This document shows positions 5,713-10,075 of a stretch of DNA of 10,075 bases, in pieces. This DNA is from Verrucomicrobiota bacterium (GTDB lineage: Bacteria > Verrucomicrobiota > Verrucomicrobiia > Opitutales > Oceanipulchritudinaceae), in assembly GCA_009908535.1 (NCBI GenBank), contig JAAAOD010000277.1:1-10075 (forward strand), in the 5' to 3' direction. A program made the translations under genes and the position numbers. Position 1 is the first letter of the stretch. Each line of letters starts with the position of its first letter. The notes under the pieces were generated by a model. That model had not been told where the DNA came from. It saw only the letters and a program-made list of their open reading frames with translations, and did not search any database.

Positions 5713-6105
5713 ATGGCACGGAAAAAGGAACGCATTTCCACCGAAGGCGGGATGGAGTTGTCCGCGGATAATCCCTTTGCCGCGCTTTCCTCCGACGGAT
5801 TGAAGAAAGGGCCGCCATCTCCGTCGCCTGAACCCTCAAGCCGGGCGGAACGTCGCCAGGCCAAAAAGGGTCGGCGCGGTCCGTTGCTGCTGCGCAAGCT
5901 TAAGGCAGGCAAGGGTGGCAAGACGGTTACGGAAGTGAGTGGCTTTCCCGGCGGAGTGGAGGAGGCGCGGCGCCTGCTTCCGGAACTGCGGACTGCCCTC
6001 GGGACCGGTGGAACGCGGAAGGACGCGGTCGTTGAACTCCAGGGGGAGTGCCGGGACCGGCTACGCCCCTTCCTCGAGCAGAAAGGATACCTCGTAAAGG
6101 GATGA
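5713..6105 (+). CDS. yciH: SUI1/YciH-family translation initiation factor (eIF1-like)
   Basis: This is a bacterial homologue of eukaryotic and archaeal (e/a)IF1, thought to act on the small ribosomal subunit and influence initiation stringency. In the 130-residue protein the SUI1 domain fills about 57-130. It runs from LLRKLKAGKGGKTVTEVSGF through ALGTGGTRKDAVVELQG (the family GTGG and KDG-like signature) to the closing LEQKGYLVKG. Residues 1-55 are a basic, low-complexity tail. Its RISTEGG near the start echoes the YSTETG of E. coli YciH and supports this start over the internal ATG at 5752. The gene follows the small unrecognised gene by 7 bases and shares an ATGA overlap with miaB, so coupled translation is likely. 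The family is certain; the role in this organism is inferred. Confidence 0.92.
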   Translation: MARKKERISTEGGMELSADNPFAALSSDGLKKGPPSPSPEPSSRAERRQAKKGRRGPLLLRKLKAGKGGKTVTEVSGFPGGVEEARRLLPELRTALGTGGTRKDAVVELQGECRDRLRPFLEQKGYLVKG

Positions 6106-7508
6106 ACCGGGTCTACATCAAGACGTACGGCTGCCAGATGAACGAGCGCGACTCCGAGGCCGTGGCGGCCCTGCTGCGCAAGCGCGGTTACTCCATCACA
6201 GACAGTGAGCACGAGGCCGACATCGTCCTCCTCAACACCTGTGCCGTGCGCGACCAGGCGGAACAGAAGGCCATCGGAAAAACGGGCCACCTCGCGAAAC
6301 GGAAAAAGGAGGATCCGCATTTTCTCATCGGCGTCATGGGCTGTATGGCGCAAAACCGGGGCGAGGAATTGATTGAGAAGCTTCCCGACCTCGATCTCCT
6401 TGTGGGAACGCAGAAGTTTCACCGCGTCCCGGAAATGCTGGACCAGTTCATTGCCAGCCAGCGCGGACTGGGACCGAAACCGAGCACACTCGTGGACCTT
6501 GCTGAAGAGACCGGCTCGGAGGAAACCATCCGCCAACATTATGAAGGACAACGGCAGGTCTCCGCCTTCGTCAGCATCATGCAGGGCTGCAACATGCACT
6601 GCACCTTCTGTATTGTCCCGAAGACCCGGGGACCGGAACGCTACCGCAGCATGGATTCCATCTGCGGGGAGATCCGGGAATTGGTCGCCGCCGGCACCCG
6701 CGAAGTGACCCTTCTGGGCCAGATCGTGAACAGCTACGGCCTGCGCCAGATCCCCTACCGGGACGGGAAAAGTCCCTTCGTCCAGCTGCTGGAACGGGTG
6801 AATGCGATCCCCGGACTGGAGCGCATCCGTTTTACCTCACCGCACCCGCGCGGATTTCAGCGCGACCTCGTCGACGCCTATGGCCGGCTCGAGAAACTCA
6901 TGCCGTACGTCCACCTGCCGGTACAGAGCGGGGCCGACAGCATGCTGAAACGCATGCGCCGCCCTTACACGCGGCGGAGGTTCCTTGAGATCGTTGCGCA
7001 ACTGCGCGAGGTGCGACCGGACATCGCCCTTTCCACCGATGTCATTGTCGGCTTTCCCGGCGAGACGGCGGAGGAATTCGCGGCCACGCGCAGTCTCTTC
7101 GCGGAGGTCGGCTTCGACATGGCCTTCATTTTCAAGTATTCCGAGCGCAGCGGAACGCCGGCCGCGGAGAGGGCGGACGATGTCCCGAGAGAGGTGAAAG
7201 AACAGCGGAACAAGGAGCTGCTGGAGCTTCTCGGACAGTCTTCCCTGCGTGCGAACCAGTCCCTCGTCGGGACGGAGCAGGAGGTCCTTGTGGAAGGGCC
7301 GGCCCGCAAAGGCGAGGGCAACTACATGGGGCGTAATCCCGGTAATCGGAAGGTGATTTTTCCCGGCACCGAGCGGCTGGTCGGTGAGACGGTCCCGGTG
7401 AGGATCACCGAGGCCAGTGTTACGGCCCTGCGCGGCGAGTTGGTGTTGCAGGGGATTGACGAAGCGGAGGAGGCCGCCAAGGATCCGCGCTTTTCCATAG
7501 CAAAATGA
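6102..7508 (+). CDS. miaB: tRNA-2-methylthio-N6-isopentenyladenosine(37) synthase MiaB
   Basis: This radical-SAM methylthiotransferase adds the 2-methylthio group to i6A37 in tRNAs reading UNN codons, helping codon-anticodon pairing. The 468-residue length is typical (E. coli 474). The N-terminal UPF0004 domain has the three auxiliary-cluster cysteines Cys11 (YIKTYGCQMNERDS), Cys47 (LLNTCAVRDQA) and Cys81 (VMGCMAQNRG). The radical-SAM cluster motif is CNMHCTFC, Cys163/167/170. Downstream hallmarks RFTSPHPR, HLPVQSGADSMLKRMRR and DVIVGFPGETAEEF are present, and a C-terminal TRAM domain begins near residue 400. The strand usually reading LLGQNVNSY reads LLGQIVNSY here (Ile208). ATG 6102 is chosen because it gives the canonical N-terminus and an ATGA overlap with the SUI1 stop; the in-frame start at 6048 would add 18 unrelated residues. 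Confidence 0.97.
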   Translation: MNRVYIKTYGCQMNERDSEAVAALLRKRGYSITDSEHEADIVLLNTCAVRDQAEQKAIGKTGHLAKRKKEDPHFLIGVMGCMAQNRGEELIEKLPDLDLLVGTQKFHRVPEMLDQFIASQRGLGPKPSTLVDLAEETGSEETIRQHYEGQRQVSAFVSIMQGCNMHCTFCIVPKTRGPERYRSMDSICGEIRELVAAGTREVTLLGQIVNSYGLRQIPYRDGKSPFVQLLERVNAIPGLERIRFTSPHPRGFQRDLVDAYGRLEKLMPYVHLPVQSGADSMLKRMRRPYTRRRFLEIVAQLREVRPDIALSTDVIVGFPGETAEEFAATRSLFAEVGFDMAFIFKYSERSGTPAAERADDVPREVKEQRNKELLELLGQSSLRANQSLVGTEQEVLVEGPARKGEGNYMGRNPGNRKVIFPGTERLVGETVPVRITEASVTALRGELVLQGIDEAEEAAKDPRFSIAK

Positions 7509-8050
7509 TTCCGTCCCTCCTTCTTTTCACCCTGCTCGCCAGCCTTGTTCTGCTCGTGATCGGCCTTCCCCTGCTGCTGGCTCCCGGCCGGGTGGAATCG
7601 CCCGTTCGCGCCTTTCCCCGCAACCGGGCCCTCGGCATTGCCACCATGCTGCTCGGCGGCGGCTGGTTTCTCTGGAAAATCCTCAACCTCGGGCCCTCCG
7701 ATTTTGGCAATTACCGGCACCTGCTCTTTCTCCTCTTTGCCGCGACCCTCTTCGGCTCGATCTATTATGTGCGCGATTTCCTCGCCGTGCGCGGATTCGC
7801 CATTCTGACCCTGCTTTGCGCCAATGTCGGCCTGAAGTCGGCCTTCGGTCATTACGAGATTCCGGAGCGCCTTTTCCTCGTCACTCTGCTCTACCTGTTC
7901 ATCGTCGCGGCGATGTATTTCGGGACGATGCCGTATCGCATGCGGGACCTCCTCGACTTTCTTTTCAGGCAGCCCTTGCGCGTCCGGGTCTGCGGCGTTT
8001 TCTTTACTGTGGCAGGGCTCAGTCTCGCTGTAAGCGCGGTCCTGTATTAA
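7505..8050 (+). CDS. Polytopic membrane protein, unrecognised
   Basis: A 181-residue hydrophobic protein without a family I can name. About five to six membrane segments are visible: residues 4-27 (LLLFTLLASLVLLVIGLPLL), 43-63, 72-90 (HLLFLLFAATLFGSIYY), possibly 95-110, 121-142 (RLFLVTLLYLFIVAAMYFG) and 160-180. Short basic loops alternate with them (RVESPVRAFPRNR, PYRMRDLLDF, RQPLRVR). There is no enzymatic motif. The ATG overlaps the miaB stop as ATGA and trxB begins 19 bases downstream, so it is embedded in the operon. A long miaB-opposing minus-strand frame here is not credible. Inner-membrane location is predicted; function unknown. Confidence 0.82.
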   Translation: MIPSLLLFTLLASLVLLVIGLPLLLAPGRVESPVRAFPRNRALGIATMLLGGGWFLWKILNLGPSDFGNYRHLLFLLFAATLFGSIYYVRDFLAVRGFAILTLLCANVGLKSAFGHYEIPERLFLVTLLYLFIVAAMYFGTMPYRMRDLLDFLFRQPLRVRVCGVFFTVAGLSLAVSAVLY

Positions 8051-8069
8051 CCTTTCTCCTACGCCTGCG

Positions 8070-9002
8070 ATGGAAAACGTGATTATACTTGGAACAGGAT
8101 GCGCCGGCCTGACGGCGGCGATCTATGCCGCCCGGGCCAATCTTAACCCGCTCGTCCTCGAAGGAGGGCAGCCCGGTGGCCAGCTTACCACGACCAGCGA
8201 GGTGGAGAATTTTCCCGGCTGGCCGGAGGGTATCGACGGCTTTACCCTCATGGACCACCTGCGCAAACAGGCTACCCGCTTTGGCGCGCGGACCCAGTTC
8301 GCCCAGGTCAGCGAGGCGAAGTTGCACCGAGAGGATAAGGAACTGGTCACCGACGGCGGTGAGGTCTACAAGACAAAGGCCGTTATTGTCGCCACGGGGG
8401 CGCGCCCCCGGTTGCTCGATATTCCCGGCGAAAAGGAGATGTTCGGCGGCAAGGGCGTGACGACCTGCGCCACCTGCGACGGTGCCTTTTACCGGGACAT
8501 GGAAGTGATTGTCGTCGGCGGCGGCGACAGCGCCTGCGAGGAAGCCCTTTTCCTGACCCGCTTCTGCAGCCGCGTGCACATGCTGCACCGGCGCGACGAG
8601 TTGCGCGCCTCCAGTATCATGGCTGACCGCGTCATGGAGCATGAAAAGATCGACATCCACTGGGACACCGTGCCTGTGGAAGTTCTCGCCGGTGGGGACG
8701 GCACCATGCGCGCGGCGAAAATCCGCAACGTGAAAACCAACGAGGAATCCGAGCTGGAGGCCAAGGGCTTCTTCATCGCCATCGGGCACATCCCCAACAC
8801 CGGTCCCTTCGCGCAGGATTTGCATGTCGACGACAAAGGCTACCTCATCCCCGAGAACGGCAGTCAGGTGAAGACCCACCTTCCGGGCGTGTACGTTGCC
8901 GGCGACTGTGCCGACCAAGTGTACCGTCAGGCCATTACCGCTGCCGGAATGGGTTGCCAGGCGGCGATGGAAGCCGAACGCTGGCTCGCGAGCCAGGAAT
9001 GA
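8070..9002 (+). CDS. trxB: Thioredoxin reductase (NADPH)
   Basis: This FAD flavoprotein transfers electrons from NADPH to thioredoxin, keeping cytosolic dithiols reduced. The 310-residue length is typical. The order is an N-terminal FAD-binding motif (GTGCAG, residues 8-13), the LEGGQPGGQLTTTSEVENFPG segment (cited around GGQLTTT), the redox-active CATC (Cys133, Cys136), the NADPH-binding GGGDSACEEA (from Gly150), HRRDELRAS (Arg174/175, the 2'-phosphate site) and the C-terminal FAD-contacting GVYVAGDC...QAITAAGMG. All catalytic residues are intact. The first motif has Cys where GSGPAG proteins have Pro. The start is the only ATG ahead of the first strand; no Shine-Dalgarno sequence is evident. 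The gene follows the membrane-protein gene by 19 bases and overlaps rsmG as ATGA. Confidence 0.97.
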   Translation: MENVIILGTGCAGLTAAIYAARANLNPLVLEGGQPGGQLTTTSEVENFPGWPEGIDGFTLMDHLRKQATRFGARTQFAQVSEAKLHREDKELVTDGGEVYKTKAVIVATGARPRLLDIPGEKEMFGGKGVTTCATCDGAFYRDMEVIVVGGGDSACEEALFLTRFCSRVHMLHRRDELRASSIMADRVMEHEKIDIHWDTVPVEVLAGGDGTMRAAKIRNVKTNEESELEAKGFFIAIGHIPNTGPFAQDLHVDDKGYLIPENGSQVKTHLPGVYVAGDCADQVYRQAITAAGMGCQAAMEAERWLASQE

Positions 9003-9718
9003 GCAGGCGGGATTCCGCCCCGGCCGCAAACGGCATGTCCGCCCCCGAACTCATTTCGGTCTTTCCGGATCTTACCTCCGGACAACGGGACAGGCTCGCA
9101 CAACTGGAAAAGCTTTTCCGGGACTGGAACGGGCGCATCAATCTCGTCTCGCGCAAGGACATGGACGCCTTCCGCACCCACCACCTGCTGCACAGTCTTG
9201 TCCTTGCCAAATGGGTAAAATTTGCGCCGCGGGAACGCGTTCTCGATGTGGGTACCGGGGGCGGGCTGCCCGGTCTGCCCCTGGCCGTTCTCTTTCCGGA
9301 GACCACCTTTCACCTCTGCGATTCGATCGCCAAGAAGGCCCGGGCGGTCGAAGCCATGGCCAGGGAGCTGGATCTTGCCAACGTCGCCGTCATCAACAAG
9401 CGGGCGGAAAAGCTGGAATCAAAATGGCATTACGTCCTCGGACGGGCCGTGACCAACCTTCCGCGCTTTCTCGGCTGGATCCGCACGAACCTGCGTCCCG
9501 GTGGCCCAGGGGATTTCGGATACGGCGTCTTGTACTGGAAGGGCGACCGCTACGCCGAAGAGCTGGCCGCTGCCGGCATCGAGCCCGATGCCGTCCTTCC
9601 GCTGTCCGAGGTCGCCGATGATCCGTATTTCAAGGGCAAATACATCGTCCACCTGAAAACGAAGACGGTCCTTGCCGCCGACCTTCCAAGGGAGGAGGGC
9701 GGGCGCCCTATTCGATAA
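8999..9718 (+). CDS. rsmG: 16S rRNA (guanine(527)-N7)-methyltransferase RsmG (GidB)
   Basis: This enzyme methylates N7 of G527 in 16S rRNA, in the decoding region next to the streptomycin site; its loss typically gives low-level streptomycin resistance in other bacteria. The 239-residue protein has the family elements in order: LEKLFRDWNGRINLVSRKD, HHLLHSLVLAKW, the SAM loop LDVGTGGGLPGLPLAV (residues 82-97), the acidic ribose-binding turn LCDSIAKKARAVEAM (Asp108), a VINKRAEKLE stretch and the GRAVTNLPRFLGW segment. The ATG at 8999 overlaps the trxB stop as ATGA and is preferred. ATG 9035 would also keep the whole fold, so the first 12 residues are uncertain. An in-frame start at 8954 lies inside trxB and is rejected. 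The last 11 bases overlap the convergent RodZ-like gene. Confidence 0.95.
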   Translation: MSRRDSAPAANGMSAPELISVFPDLTSGQRDRLAQLEKLFRDWNGRINLVSRKDMDAFRTHHLLHSLVLAKWVKFAPRERVLDVGTGGGLPGLPLAVLFPETTFHLCDSIAKKARAVEAMARELDLANVAVINKRAEKLESKWHYVLGRAVTNLPRFLGWIRTNLRPGGPGDFGYGVLYWKGDRYAEELAAAGIEPDAVLPLSEVADDPYFKGKYIVHLKTKTVLAADLPREEGGRPIR

Positions 9719-10075
9719 CGGTTCGTCCGACGCCGGACTGGCTGATGTTATAGCTGCGGCCCTCCACCTCAATCCCGAGAGCCTGGCCGTTGGTAAACCG
9801 GATGGAGACCGGCCCCAGCTTTTCCAGCGAAAGTTGTTCCCCGCTGGTCAGGGAACCGCTGAACAGACGCTCGCGGTCCATCGTCTGTTCAACGATCAGC
9901 GTGACATTGTCACTGGCCGTGATGACGAGGTTTTCCGGGACCGGTTCGCCGGCCGGTTCATCCCCCCCCGCCGGAGTCGTTTCCGCGGCCTGGTTTCCGC
10001 CGGCCAGCTCCGGATTGATTTCCGGTGTTTCCGACGGGGAACTCAACAGGCGGATCAGGGTGATGAGAATGACCG
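9708..10075 (-). CDS. RodZ-like protein, C-terminal part (membrane segment plus DUF4115-like domain), N-terminus outside window
   Basis: RodZ links the MreB cytoskeleton to the cell-wall elongation machinery. Only the C-terminal 121 residues are present; the frame stays open to the window edge. Its first residues (VILITLIRLL) look like the end of a membrane helix. A Pro/Glu/Gly-rich linker of about 35 residues follows (ETPEINPELAGGNQAAETTP). The rest is a compact beta-rich domain: LVITASDNVTLIVEQTMDRE, LFSGSLTSGEQLSLEKLGPV and SIRFTNGQALGIEVEGRSYN. The pattern of helix, periplasmic linker and all-beta domain with a Gly-Gln loop fits the DUF4115 tail of RodZ. The diagnostic N-terminal helix-turn-helix would lie beyond the right edge, so the call is tentative. 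An apparent TTG start at 10046 is not the true start. The 3' end overlaps rsmG by 11 bases on the opposite strand. Confidence 0.6.
   Translation of the reverse strand, partial: VILITLIRLLSSPSETPEINPELAGGNQAAETTPAGGDEPAGEPVPENLVITASDNVTLIVEQTMDRERLFSGSLTSGEQLSLEKLGPVSIRFTNGQALGIEVEGRSYNISQSGVGRTVIE

Noticed and set aside
5442..6599. Minus-strand open frame of 385 codons opposite the small protein, SUI1 and miaB genes
   Set aside because: It covers three better-supported plus-strand genes and has a low-complexity Arg/Ser/Pro middle.
8954..8998. Upstream start for rsmG inside trxB
   Set aside because: The added 15 residues are Gly/Arg-rich and non-homologous, while the ATGA overlap at 8999 is the standard arrangement.
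8019..9029. Minus-strand open frame of 336 codons opposite trxB
   Set aside because: trxB has every catalytic motif intact; the antisense product shows no family signature and is an antisense-frame artefact.

Overview
The window is GC-rich, gene-dense bacterial DNA. A lipobox-bearing substrate-binding protein, YejB/YejE-type permeases and a RodZ-like C-terminus indicate a Gram-negative cell envelope. A bacterial SUI1/YciH factor, a TrxB with an unusual GTGCAG dinucleotide motif and mostly weak Shine-Dalgarno sequences suggest Verrucomicrobiota, possibly Opitutae. That placement is inference from gene style, since no rRNA marker is present. No tRNA, rRNA, CRISPR array, insertion sequence or phage gene was seen.

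Left block (1-4603, all minus strand). Read in the direction of transcription, it holds an unrecognised 234-residue acidic protein, a zinc-ribbon class I SAM methyltransferase overlapping it by 41 bases, a 73-base gap, then a compact transporter cluster: YejB-like permease, YejE-like permease and a family-5 solute-binding lipoprotein cut by the left edge. The ATPase (YejF-like) is not in the window. The transporter most resembles the Yej oligopeptide/microcin C-type importer, but the YejE and binding-protein homologues both carry N-terminal additions compared with E. coli.

Middle (4604-5474). A 134-base divergent region carries a 13-base perfect palindrome. Next come a canonical acylphosphatase on plus and a four-helix membrane protein on minus, converging on an interval filled by two near-identical 32-base units that can form hairpins. 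The second unit supplies the membrane protein's stop codon.

Right block (5475-9718, all plus strand). This is a tightly packed run: small unrecognised protein, SUI1/YciH-like factor, MiaB tRNA methylthiotransferase, polytopic membrane protein, thioredoxin reductase, RsmG 16S rRNA methyltransferase. Three junctions are ATGA overlaps, so translational coupling is likely. The theme is translation fidelity and RNA modification plus thiol redox. RsmG converges with, and overlaps by 11 bases, a RodZ-like gene that runs off the right edge on minus.

Nothing here is clearly a new defence or mobile system. The items most worth a second look are the paired hairpin repeats, the unrecognised protein/methyltransferase pair, and the small unrecognised protein heading the translation-related operon.
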